DNA of 45,670 nucleotides from assembly GCA_027575765.1 (NCBI GenBank), contig JANBPT010000309.1:1-45670 (forward strand). Reading direction: 5' to 3'. Within the stretch, counting starts at the first letter, position 1; the number at the start of each line of letters is the position of its first letter. This document shows, piece after piece, positions 31,909 through 41,900 of this stretch. Below the pieces are notes generated by a model. That model worked only from the letters and a program-made list of their open reading frames with translations. It ran no database searches and was not told where the DNA came from. Both the position numbers and the translations under genes were made by a program. The DNA is from Tieghemiomyces parasiticus. Taxonomy: Eukaryota; Kickxellomycota; Dimargaritomycetes; Dimargaritales; Dimargaritaceae.

Positions 31909-33029
31909 GTGCCTTTTCCCGGTCGCCCTATCTTTCCGTGTACGCCGCATCGCGTGGAGCGTGGTCGACAGCCTTGGTCGCTTCCTTTTCATGACTTTTT
32001 CACCATTTACCGTCCATCATCGTTTATCCTGTTTGCTCCACTTTTATCTTGCTTGGACGCCTTTACTTTCCGCTGAATTGGCTCTGCAAATTAAAAATAC
32101 CTTCTCACTACCTGTGTTATTTGATAGAGTAAAGGTGATCAGTACCCCTACAATGGGGGATTGGGTGGGAACCGTCGAGGGCGCGGACGGGGGCCTGCCC
32201 ATCCGACCGTTACAGAAGAGCCGGGTGCCTAAATGGAAGGAATCGAAGGCAAGTGGAATCCACCAATATCAGCTCGGACAGCCAATCAATGATGCCAAGG
32301 CCAGGGATTAGACCCTAATGTTCTATGTGACTGGCCTGTTCGAAACTCGGTGTCTAGAAAGGTGACAGCACAGTACATTCCTGGCTGACGCGGCCACTGC
32401 GATTAATTCCTACCAACAGCTTGGACGTAGGAAGAGGACAGGCGTGATCAGCACAGCGTCCAGAAAAACCAGGAAGCCACACTACCCTTATGTTTATGAA
32501 AGGTAACAGTCATGCCTGAGGGAGAACTCAGCTAGGTTTCTCTTACTTCTCTGCCACGTCAGCGTGTAGTCCGTCGCGCACTTAGGCCGGCGCTCTTACC
32601 TATCTTTTCTCTACGCGCTCTGCAGCCGAAGCGACGAAGTCAGTCAGCCGCCTCTCTCTCTCTCTCTCTCTCGTAGCCTTCTCGTCTCTAGTTTGGTTAC
32701 TGTCTGTCGTACCTTGACCTGCCTGAGTTTCGTTACTAGCTGTGCCCCTGGCCGCATTACGGCCCATTCCTAAACCCTATCCCTTAACCTTTCGCTTCAC
32801 AATTGAGCTACATAGCCACCAAACTCTGTTTCCCGGCTGTTCAGGTATTAACTCGCCCCCCACATACTGTCTGCTCATTACCTCGTTAAAGTTAATCACC
32901 CAACCTTCTCCAGCTATCTGTTCGATATTGGCCAGCCCCATCCCACCACAGGCCTACTGTTCGAACTTATGCTCTGCCGACCCCGCTTCCTTTGACGTTT
33001 TAACTTCACCAAGTGGACCCATCAGCACC
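31909..33029. other. intergenic, MINDY upstream region
   Basis: 3' flank of Vma6 followed by the upstream region of the MINDY gene. Contains a CT repeat at 32652-32672 and pyrimidine-rich sequence from about 32,640. The MINDY frame is open back to about 32,742 but contains no ATG before 33,030. No other gene is supported. Confidence 0.5.
32652..32672. repeat. CT dinucleotide microsatellite
   Basis: About ten CT units in the upstream region of the MINDY gene. Confidence 0.95.
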
Positions 33030-35420
33030 ATGACCCATTCGGACCGCCAGCTGCCCGAGGGCGTCGAGATATCTACCCTGGCGGCAGACCTACCGGCCCC
33101 GACTACGTCTCACGAAGAGACCGGTGTAACCAAGGCGCCGCCCTCCGATGTACTGGCCGCCGCCCGTCCAGTCGAGGAACCCCAAGTACCAGCACTGACC
33201 AACCCTCCGGCCGCTAAGGTCTCCCCAGCCCTGCTTGAGGATGAGAGCGAGAAGACCACGGGTACCTCTGCTGCCGTGGGTAAAGCGGAGCCCCCGACCG
33301 AGACCACGTCTTCTTCTGAGAAAGCGGCCAGACAACCTATTGAGCACGCACCAGCCGTCGAGGAGGCAGTGGAACATCCGAGAAAAGAACCCGCCACTAG
33401 TCACGAGGAGCCCATATCAGAGCTGGCATTGCCAACAGCAGACACTTCCGCTTCGTCAACCCCGTCACCACGACCAGAAACGGTGCCCTCTCTTCCCCCG
33501 GGCCTGAGCCCCGCATCCCCACCACACCCTAATCCCAGCGCCCCACCACTCTGTGCGGTCCAGGCCCACGCCACGAGCGAGGCTACCGCCGACGGTGAAA
33601 CTCCAAGTGGTTCCCATTCCATCGACACTGCCGCGGTCGACGATGCGCCTGTCGACTCGGCCCCCGCGACCGACCACGGAATTGGGTCCTCTTCATCCGC
33701 TACGGGCCCCCACCCGGCCACCTCGCCGGTCTTAGCGGCCCACCCTGAGCCGACTCCCGAGCGGGTGTATCAACTCAAATCGATCATGTGGACCGACCCG
33801 GCCACAGGAAACGTTCATCACTTGGATATCATCACCCAGAACACCAACGGACCCTGTCCACTCATTGCTATCTGCAACGTTCTGCTTCTACGCCGCGAGA
33901 TTTCGCTGCGCGGCCGCCACCGCCGCACCGTCACCTTCGAGCACCTACTACAGGTCCTGGCCGATAAACTGGTTAGCGAGGAACCGCCCCTCTCTCCCAC
34001 TCAGCGGCGGGTTTTGGCCGAGGAGGACGGCAGGGCCGAGACTGTCGTTATTGACGACCTTTGCGCCAAAGAGACTGAGGCAGCCACCGTCCGTGAATTG
34101 GAGCGGATCGCTGGCCCCGGCCAGAGCGCGATACCCACCGATCGCTTGTCGACCATTCTGACCTTACTGCCCAACCTCGAACGCGGCCTTGATGTCAACA
34201 TGCGTTTCCATAGTATCCACGCATTCGAACCGACGCCGGAACTATCACTTTTTGTCGACCTCGGCGTGCCTCTCGTCCACGGGTGGCTCCCTGACCCGCA
34301 CAGCGAGTTTGAGCTCTGGGAATGCTTGGTAGTACGCCATGAGAATTACAACCGTGCCGTTGAGTGTCTTGTCCAGCGGAATGAACTCCTAGACGAACTG
34401 GCCCATCCTAACGACGTTGCCGGGGCCGCTGAAGAGGCGTCGGCAGACGTGGGGGGCATTGCACCCTCGGAATTGATCGATAAGGGCAAACGTCCCGCCG
34501 TCATGCACAAGCAAGAGGAGGACAGCCTGGCCCCGACGGTGTCCACGACCGGGCGCGACCCGGCCCAAATCGACGCTCTGATTAAGGACGGCGGCCTCAT
34601 CGAACACTTCCTTATGAACAATGCTACGCAGTTGACCTACCACGGCCTCATTACCCTATCCACCGAACTACCTGACCATCATCTCTGCGTGTTCTTCCGC
34701 AACAACCACTTCTCGACGCTCTACAAGCGCGCCAATGGCGAATTATTCCTCCTAGTCACCGACGCCGGGTACGCCAACGCCCCCGACGTGGTCTGGGAAT
34801 CCCTCCGTGATGTCGACCAGGACGGTTCGTGTTTTTATAACGACATGTTCAAGGTTCCCAATCCGACCAAGTCATCGCCATCGTCACCGTCGCCGCTGCC
34901 GACCGCTAGTGCGGCTGCTCCAACCTCACTCAATTCGCCGGTCACGTCGCCCAACTCCGTGATGGGGGACGCGGGCAGTCCCTCTCTGGGTGCGGCCGGC
35001 TCTGTCATCACCACCGCTGCAGCAAGTAGCCCACTCGAACAAATCAATGATGACTACGCCTTGGCTCTGCTCATCCAGGAGCAAGACCGCCTTGACCACG
35101 AGCGTGCCCGCCAGCGGTCCACAGCTCGTCCCCCGCGGAAAGACCAACGGCCCATTTCACCGCCCGTTCCAAATTTCCCGCCGGCACCCATCTCTCCGAT
35201 GGCGGCCTCACCCCCGGTCCCAACCTCCCCTGCCGCCACTGCCATCAAGACAGCCGGTACTGCCGAACGGGAGCAACCGTCTCCCTCTAGGCCTGATTTG
35301 GCGACGTCCCCCTCGGCCACTCACACGTCAACTACTGCATCGTCTACTCGACCCAAGATTCTGGAGAAAATGGTGGCGCACTCCAAGGACCAGCGACGTG
35401 ATAAGTGCACCATTTTTTAG
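33030..35420 (+). CDS. MINDY-family (FAM63) Lys48-chain deubiquitinase with C-terminal CaaX box
   Basis: Cysteine protease that trims Lys48-linked polyubiquitin. Single exon, 796 residues from the first in-frame ATG (MTHSDRQLPEG); the frame extends upstream without an ATG. Residues 1-245 are Pro/Ser/Thr/Glu-rich and look disordered. The catalytic domain starts at YQLKSIMWTDPATGNVHHLD. The active-site Cys is residue 276 in QNTNGPCPLIAICNVLLL, with the conserved Gln just before NTNG. The catalytic His is residue 560 in CVFFRNNHFSTLYK. VDLGVPLVHGWLPDP and FELWECLVVRHENYNRAVEC are also typical of the family. Between Cys and His there is an extra Ala/Glu-rich loop near residues 455-500. After the domain, DDYALALLIQEQDRLDHERA looks like a ubiquitin-interacting helix. 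The protein ends KDQRRDKCTIF, a prenylation-type CaaX box preceded by basic residues, suggesting membrane attachment. Confidence 0.92.
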   Translation: MTHSDRQLPEGVEISTLAADLPAPTTSHEETGVTKAPPSDVLAAARPVEEPQVPALTNPPAAKVSPALLEDESEKTTGTSAAVGKAEPPTETTSSSEKAARQPIEHAPAVEEAVEHPRKEPATSHEEPISELALPTADTSASSTPSPRPETVPSLPPGLSPASPPHPNPSAPPLCAVQAHATSEATADGETPSGSHSIDTAAVDDAPVDSAPATDHGIGSSSSATGPHPATSPVLAAHPEPTPERVYQLKSIMWTDPATGNVHHLDIITQNTNGPCPLIAICNVLLLRREISLRGRHRRTVTFEHLLQVLADKLVSEEPPLSPTQRRVLAEEDGRAETVVIDDLCAKETEAATVRELERIAGPGQSAIPTDRLSTILTLLPNLERGLDVNMRFHSIHAFEPTPELSLFVDLGVPLVHGWLPDPHSEFELWECLVVRHENYNRAVECLVQRNELLDELAHPNDVAGAAEEASADVGGIAPSELIDKGKRPAVMHKQEEDSLAPTVSTTGRDPAQIDALIKDGGLIEHFLMNNATQLTYHGLITLSTELPDHHLCVFFRNNHFSTLYKRANGELFLLVTDAGYANAPDVVWESLRDVDQDGSCFYNDMFKVPNPTKSSPSSPSPLPTASAAAPTSLNSPVTSPNSVMGDAGSPSLGAAGSVITTAAASSPLEQINDDYALALLIQEQDRLDHERARQRSTARPPRKDQRPISPPVPNFPPAPISPMAASPPVPTSPAATAIKTAGTAEREQPSPSRPDLATSPSATHTSTTASSTRPKILEKMVAHSKDQRRDKCTIF

Positions 35421-35958
35421 GGTTAGAGTGGGTGCCTTTAACAGGGTTGATGACCATTGTTCCATGTAGCGTCGTCATTGATTATTAAGAGAAGAGGACC
35501 TCCCCTTCCGTATTACTGTTTTTTCCCGTCCTTAACTGTGTACAACTAGTATTCTGCGACGAACACTCGTGGCCATATTCAGCTCAAGAACTTTGCTTTT
35601 ACCGCCAAGTAGCTCATTTTATTTTTACTTTATTTTAGATGGCGTGGTCAAGGTTTTATAACATAGAAAATGGCATTATATTCCTCGCCATGAGGGCGGG
35701 TCATGAGTATATAGTACAGAGTGAGTGAGGCTGAGTGAAGTACTCCAAGAAAGTAGAGCGAAAAAAAATATTTACGATACTGAAGTGCAAATTAACAGGC
35801 TAACTAGTGCGTTGTCAAGCAGTGAAATATTGGCGGGTGATGGGACCTGCCGGCAATTAGTTGGTAATATCCGCAAATGAGGCCCCGAAAAAAGATATAG
35901 CAATAAACAGGGTGCGAAAAGAGTATGCTGGTCATGAAATAAGCTATAAACAAGGTAT
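35421..35958. other. intergenic between convergent 3' ends
   Basis: Separates the MINDY gene (plus) from the zinc-ribbon/PH gene (minus). AT-rich for this window, as expected for 3' flanks. No gene is seen. Confidence 0.5.
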
Positions 35959-38925
35959 TTACACCACGTTCGACAGGGTACGGCCAGCCATAAGTTGGTA
36001 GAACGGGTTGGTGGAGCGGTAGACTGCATTGTTGGCCGGAGTGGGCGGCAAGGGCTTAGCAACGCTGGAGGCAGGGCGGGCCATCTTGAGCTGAGTGCGG
36101 ACGTAAGGGTTGAACCGGGCATCTTTGAACAGGTTGGCTTCCTCATCCTCTTCCTCATCGTCCTCATCACCAAGACCTTCAGTATCAGTGGAGGACTGGG
36201 AGTTGCACGAGAGGCTGGTCGCGCGGGTTAGCAGGTGGCCCTTGTGGGCGGCCAGGGCATAGGCCTCGACGGTAGCCTGGGTGTGGGTTTGGGAAGCAGT
36301 ACCACCGGATTGGGCGGTGGGGTTCTGGAGGGAGGAGAGGTAGTCATCCGATGACGATGACGACGACGAACCGAGATCCGAAGTCACTACGGTGGCTAGG
36401 CTGACGACGGTGGTCGACAGGGTAGGGGTGGCAGCCGGGTGCGTAATGGCGTGGTTGCGCAAGATGGTCTGGGCCGCCTTGTTGAGGCGCGACAATTGGA
36501 CCAATGGGTCCAGCACGGGACTGTTGACGGCCGTGGAGGTGGTCGACATCGGCGAGGCCATCAGCTGACTGGGTGGCGAGCTGGCGTTGATGGTGGACCG
36601 TGTCAGCGTCTCAAGCGAGGAAGGCGATGACGACGAAGCAGAGGCAGCTGTCGACGGGGAAAGCAAGGCACGCCGCTGGTTGGGCACGGGCATAGGCAGG
36701 GCTGACGCGAACCCAGACACCGTGGACGCACTGTACTCTGCTTCGGTCTCAGTATCGCTGGGCGCTGGAGTGGGGACCAGGGTGTGGGCGACTGAATTGG
36801 GCGAGGACCCGAGTAGGCGGGATCCCGCCATCTTGGCCTTGGCATTGGTCAACACGGCCGACGAGTCGGCGGCGTATGCGGGACCCGTACGGGGACCCTG
36901 AGCATAGATACTAGTACGTAGGTGCTTGGTCGGGACGGTCCGGCTGGTGTTCATGGGCAGAGGTGCAGGCCGGCGGACCGGGGTGTCCGTGGGCGCCATA
37001 ATCCTGCGGTTTCGTAGCGCGCTGAGCGGAACCGTGGTTGAGAGGTCGGGCAGCGTCGGAGTGGCCTTGTTCCGCGGGCGGTACTCCTGGCCCGTGGTGA
37101 CTGCCTGGATGAGCGACCGCCGGGGCTTGGGCGGAGGGACAGGGGCCGTGCGGGGACCGTCCGCTGGGTGGGACGGCTGGACACGGGCAGAAAACTCGGC
37201 AAAGCTGTCGCGGGCTTTCTTAGGCTCACTCACCTCTGCTTCGCTATCGTCATCTTCATCCTGGATCCGCTTACCACACACCGCAGCCAGACCGTGGGCG
37301 GCTTCATAGGCGTTGGCCAAATCAAGGAAGGGCGAGTCAGGGTAGTAGCGGGACATGCGCTTCGAGTTAACCTGGGCGTAGGAACGGCTGCGCGAGAGGG
37401 ACGGCGGGGAAGCAGGAGCGGCAGCCTGGGTCGGGGGGATGACAGTGTAGCCGCTGGACCGGATACGCACCAGGGACTTGGTTTGATGGATAACGTCGGA
37501 CTCGTCATCACCGCGAGGCGTGGCAGGTCCGTCTGTCGCAGCCCGACGCGGACTGGTCGGGTAATAGTCAAGGGACAGGATGGAGTCGTCGTCGTCCTCG
37601 CGGTCGGCGGGGGGATTGCCTGAACCGTGGGAGCAGGCCGTGGTAGAGGACCCTGAGCTGAGGGCGGGCGAATACTTCTTGGGTGCTGCCGGGAGACCCG
37701 AGGCGGCCAGGGACTGGAGGCATTCGGCACGAGCCTGTTCCAGGTAGTATGACCGGGCCTTGCGCAGACGCGGTACCTGGGTGAAGGCAGCCGTGGTGGG
37801 TGAGGAGATGGTGGGCGACACCAATGGGTCCGGGTTGGCTAGTGACAGAGTAGACCGGCTCCGGTAGGACACGGTCAGCAAGGAGGTGCTCGGGCCGGGG
37901 TCGGTGAAGGCACCTGAAGCCGTAGCGGCAGCCGGAGTCATGTCACGTTGAAAAGCGGTAGACAAAGTGCGGAGTGGCGGGGCAGGGGGGTCGTCGGCCA
38001 TTGTGGCCACCTGCGGGGCGGCGATGATGGGGGTGGGAATAGCCTTTCGGGTGGGTGAGTCGAGGGCAGCGTCAGCGGCTTGGAGGTCCTCCTCACGGGT
38101 GGCGTCCAAATTGAGGGTTGGGGTTTCAGGACCACGGGACCGGATGGCTGCAGCGCGGTCGCGAGTAACCTGGACCGACCGTTCCAAGCACGTCTGCCAC
38201 CATGCGGTGAGCAGGTCGGTACCGACATTGAGGGTGAAGCGGGCGTCAGCTGTCCGCAGGGAAAGGCGGGCGGGACGCGGAGCGCTGTATATAAGCCCAC
38301 CCGCACCACCGGGGCTGTGGGCGGCTACGCGCCCAATCTCGGTGCGGGTAAGGTCGACCGTTTCGAGGAGCAGGTGGCGCAGGCCAGCGTCGGTACGCTG
38401 GGGCCTGGTGGTGTAGAAACGCAGCACGGAGCCGTTCTGGACAGCCAAGACCTGCGTCCAGCCCATCTGGCACAAGGTCTTGGACCGCGGAGCTGACCGC
38501 TTGAGAAGGGCCGACAGGACCTTGATGCTCTTGGGTGTGGAGTTGGACCGGTTCGGCGCGGACGAAGGGTGCTGCAGGGCGACCTTCTCGACCAGGAGAT
38601 ACCCCATGCGTACAACACTAGACGGCCGAAGGTGGTTGGCCACGCTTTCCACTCGCAAAAAGTTTTCAATGTCGAAGGGCTTCTCCACGTTGAACGCTTT
38701 GACGATGACACCGGGGGTCATCATCATGGCCTCAAGGGAAATGTCGAGGGGTTCGTCGCAGACGGCGCAATAGATATTCCGGGACGACTGCGGGGTGAGT
38801 AGGAGAAGCCGGGCGCAGACATTGCACCGGATGACGCAACTTCCAAGGCACTGAAGGCTGTAGCTGTACTCGAGGCGTGAGGCAGCGTCGCAAACCGTGA
38901 TGGGGAGCCAGTCGTTGTTGGACAT
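35959..38925 (-). CDS. orphan protein with Cys-rich zinc-ribbon-like N terminus and PH-like domain
   Basis: Single-exon, 988-residue protein starting at MSNNDW; the frame is open for 56 codons further upstream but has no ATG there. I do not recognise the family. Residues 26-56 hold Cys pairs CxxC (CNVC, residues 34 and 37) and CxxC (CAVC, residues 53 and 56), with further Cys at 12, 26 and 30, which suggests a zinc ribbon. Residues about 108-250 read like a pleckstrin-homology fold: GYLLVEKVALQ, then GWTQVLAVQNGSVLRFYTTR, ARLSLRTADARFTLNV and a closing AWWQTCLERS with the expected tryptophan. The remaining 700 residues are Ser/Pro/Thr/Ala-rich and probably disordered, with many SP/TP sites and an acidic patch (GLGDEDDEEEDEEANLF) about 60 residues from the end. 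This suggests a phosphorylated lipid- or protein-binding scaffold; that is inference only. Confidence 0.65.
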   Translation of the reverse strand: MSNNDWLPITVCDAASRLEYSYSLQCLGSCVIRCNVCARLLLLTPQSSRNIYCAVCDEPLDISLEAMMMTPGVIVKAFNVEKPFDIENFLRVESVANHLRPSSVVRMGYLLVEKVALQHPSSAPNRSNSTPKSIKVLSALLKRSAPRSKTLCQMGWTQVLAVQNGSVLRFYTTRPQRTDAGLRHLLLETVDLTRTEIGRVAAHSPGGAGGLIYSAPRPARLSLRTADARFTLNVGTDLLTAWWQTCLERSVQVTRDRAAAIRSRGPETPTLNLDATREEDLQAADAALDSPTRKAIPTPIIAAPQVATMADDPPAPPLRTLSTAFQRDMTPAAATASGAFTDPGPSTSLLTVSYRSRSTLSLANPDPLVSPTISSPTTAAFTQVPRLRKARSYYLEQARAECLQSLAASGLPAAPKKYSPALSSGSSTTACSHGSGNPPADREDDDDSILSLDYYPTSPRRAATDGPATPRGDDESDVIHQTKSLVRIRSSGYTVIPPTQAAAPASPPSLSRSRSYAQVNSKRMSRYYPDSPFLDLANAYEAAHGLAAVCGKRIQDEDDDSEAEVSEPKKARDSFAEFSARVQPSHPADGPRTAPVPPPKPRRSLIQAVTTGQEYRPRNKATPTLPDLSTTVPLSALRNRRIMAPTDTPVRRPAPLPMNTSRTVPTKHLRTSIYAQGPRTGPAYAADSSAVLTNAKAKMAGSRLLGSSPNSVAHTLVPTPAPSDTETEAEYSASTVSGFASALPMPVPNQRRALLSPSTAASASSSSPSSLETLTRSTINASSPPSQLMASPMSTTSTAVNSPVLDPLVQLSRLNKAAQTILRNHAITHPAATPTLSTTVVSLATVVTSDLGSSSSSSSDDYLSSLQNPTAQSGGTASQTHTQATVEAYALAAHKGHLLTRATSLSCNSQSSTDTEGLGDEDDEEEDEEANLFKDARFNPYVRTQLKMARPASSVAKPLPPTPANNAVYRSTNPFYQLMAGRTLSNVV

Positions 38926-41900
38926 GGTGGGCGATATGAGAGGAAAAGACTGGCTAAATAATGGGCTGGACAAGACTGAAAGGCAAATATCAATGCAGTA
39001 GATGCGAGGCAAAGTGAAAATCTCCCCGACAATGGAAATGCGGCAGGGTCCACGGTATTGGTGACGTGGGAGTAGCCGAAGTATGTAGGGCACGCGACGA
39101 TGCTGCCCTTTAAATACAATTAGGCGTGTTGGAAAAGACTAAACGAGACCCTTATAACGAGGCGAGAAGGGTCGAGCCAGCAGTGTTAAATAAGCCGGAC
39201 TCCAGCAAGGGGTTTCAGAGGTTTGATAATCTTGGAGCGAGGAGAGAGAAAAATTCGAAGAGTGACGGATAGTCCCGGTCGACCGGAAGGATGTGCGGAT
39301 ATGAACAAGACACTGCGTCGCGATGAAGCAAAAGAAGCGATGGGTATACTATGGACAGTCAAGAAGGAGGAGAGGTGATAATCATAAGGGCTGGAGGAGA
39401 ACGGGAGGGGGACAGTGGGCAGGAGGCGAGGGACCGGTAATATATACCCGGTGGCCCAGCGAATAACAAAGACCGTTGGTGGACCGGTGAGAGCGAGGGG
39501 AATAAAGGGACGTTGGACGAGCCTTTAATTCTAGGCAGTCACTAAAAATAGTAGGGCGGTCCAGGTGGGAAAAAATATAGGGGACGGCGGGCAAGGAGCG
39601 ATGCAAAGCAGTATAGCAGGCTCCACGACGATGAGGTCAAGACGAACGGGAGAGGACGGGGGGGGGGAAGACACAGAATTAGAGTAGAGCGAAGTGCGAA
39701 GGCCAGTGGTCAATAATAGTCGGTAGGAATAGGAGGCGGCATGTGTGTCGCGTTAGGAGGCGGGTATGCGTAACGAATGGTCGTAGCGGTTGCTGGAATG
39801 GAGGGGATAGGCAGTGCAAGGTTGCTGGTTGCTAGGAGGCGGGCGGCGGCGCTTACGTGGGGGCGCGTAAGGGCGAAAGGAAAGAGAGTTGGGCTTAACA
39901 AAGGATGGTCACGCTACAATCGAACAAAGAGTAGGCTCGGGGTGGAAAGCAGGAAGGACGGGTGGGGGCTGCACGTTGTTGGCAGAGTAAGGTGGAGAAA
40001 TGTGACGGTTACGTTGTGGACAGGCCTTGTAGTGGGGGGTGATGGTGGAGATTGGTTGGGTAAATGTGTTCAGGAGCGCAGCGGGCAGTGACCATTATAT
40101 ACCGATCGCGCCGGCAGGCAGGCTAGCCCCTTAGGTAAGTCATGGTAGATAAACATGCGAAAAAGACGATGCGTATACACACTCGGTTAGGCATGGGGAG
40201 GGCGGCGGGCAGGGGCAGGGATTAGTGCAGTGACTAAGTAACAGGTACTACCGTGGCGCAATCCCCCGTTCTCCCGCAGGACCGACAGAAGGCGGTGGAC
40301 GGGGCGAATAGAAGGGTAGTGCGAGCCCTCTCACAGTGTAGGAATGGAAGCGTAGTAGAAAGAGGGAGCAGAATTGAGGCGGCCGATAGGGCCGGGCCAG
40401 CGTCGTACAGAATGGCCAAACGGGAAGGATGAGAACGTAAATATAGGGGCCCGTTCACTGCTATTCGGTGGACGGGCGGGCGAACCAGTGGGCTTGTTAC
40501 CCTGTACAGGGCCTCCGACAGTCAACCTGAGTGGCTTCAGGGTCGCGAAAGGGGCGGACCAAACGGCCCATACGTTGTAAGACAAACAACTGCCCAGTGT
40601 TGTATTTACTAACCCAGGGGAAGGGCTGCTTAGGACCCTGCGAGTGCACGATACGATGGCTTTAGCAATGAGTACCCTACCAATAAGCGGACACAGGAAC
40701 GCGTTCCAGTGAACCGTCCGGTGAATGGAGATGTAAACACATTGCCAAGTAAAGGGGCCAGGGCAGACCAGTATTGTTGGGCAAAGAATAAAAGAGTGGC
40801 TTTGGCGATGTAAATGGACGGGAGTCCTATTGGCCCTGCTGTAGGGCCCCAAATATTATGTATAGTAGGGCGGCCTGACCGAGGGCTGATGGTCAGGGGC
40901 GGGTAAAATAAACACAGTTTGCCTCTGTTCAACTCGCTTGTGCTGAACCAGCAGTATACATAGACAGATTTATGAGGTTTATTAGTCCCCTGGACCCAGG
41001 AATGTAAATAGAAGGTCCGAAAATTGATTATGTTCTGCTGCGCGTGCCAAGCGGAGAGATTACCCGTCCTCCTACCAACTTCCGGCTTCTACCGTCAGCA
41101 CCCTATACTACCGTTGCTCCACTTTTTCAGAAGTAGAACCCAGGTATTAGAAAGGCGGGGATACGCAAGGGCGCTGTTACAGTATTGCGAAGGGACAATA
41201 CTGTATGGATTATTGAGCGGTATACCAGTTGAGAAGCTATGTACAAGTTGCTAAAATAATTTCAAAAAAACGGAACCTGTCGCGTGCTCTACCTGTCGTT
41301 CTAGCTTACGCAGTGAAGAGTGAGCAGATTACTCCTCAGGAATATTTTAACTTATATCCGAGCTGCCAATCCTGCTAATCTACTACCAGGTTTGGACAGA
41401 TATAGCTCCGGATCAGCCACCTATTGCCTCATAATTATACTGTTTGACAACTCGTTTGGTTGGTGCGCCGTCTGGCTATTCCACATTAATGCTACAGGCC
41501 AGTGGGGGGGGGGTTGGAGCCGAGGTCAACTAATTACACGCAATGGGCAGTTGGGTGAACCTTCTCACTCTGCTCACAACCTCCATGGATCCCGTGGTCA
41601 ACAACGTTTTCTATTTATGCAGTAGTACTGTGTGATTTAAATTCGGGGTATAGCCCTAACGACGTACGTATGAGCGCCTTGTCTATTCCGCTCTAGGTAA
41701 ATGATGACATGGAGAAGATTTTAATAAACCAAGTCGGATACCGACGCTAAGACTACCTAAAGTGACCCACTCAGTTACCCCACCCGGACGAGGTCGTTCC
41801 ACACACAAGTCCTTCCCCTCCTGGGGTCCCATTATCCCCTCCCCCCCCTCTGACCACTAGGTTTAGCGTATATTTTTTTTTAAAAAAAGATGGGGATAGC

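Noticed and set aside
41873..41888. T9A7 tract as a terminator or replication-origin element
   Set aside because: A single AT tract without other origin or terminator features is not enough evidence in a eukaryotic genome.
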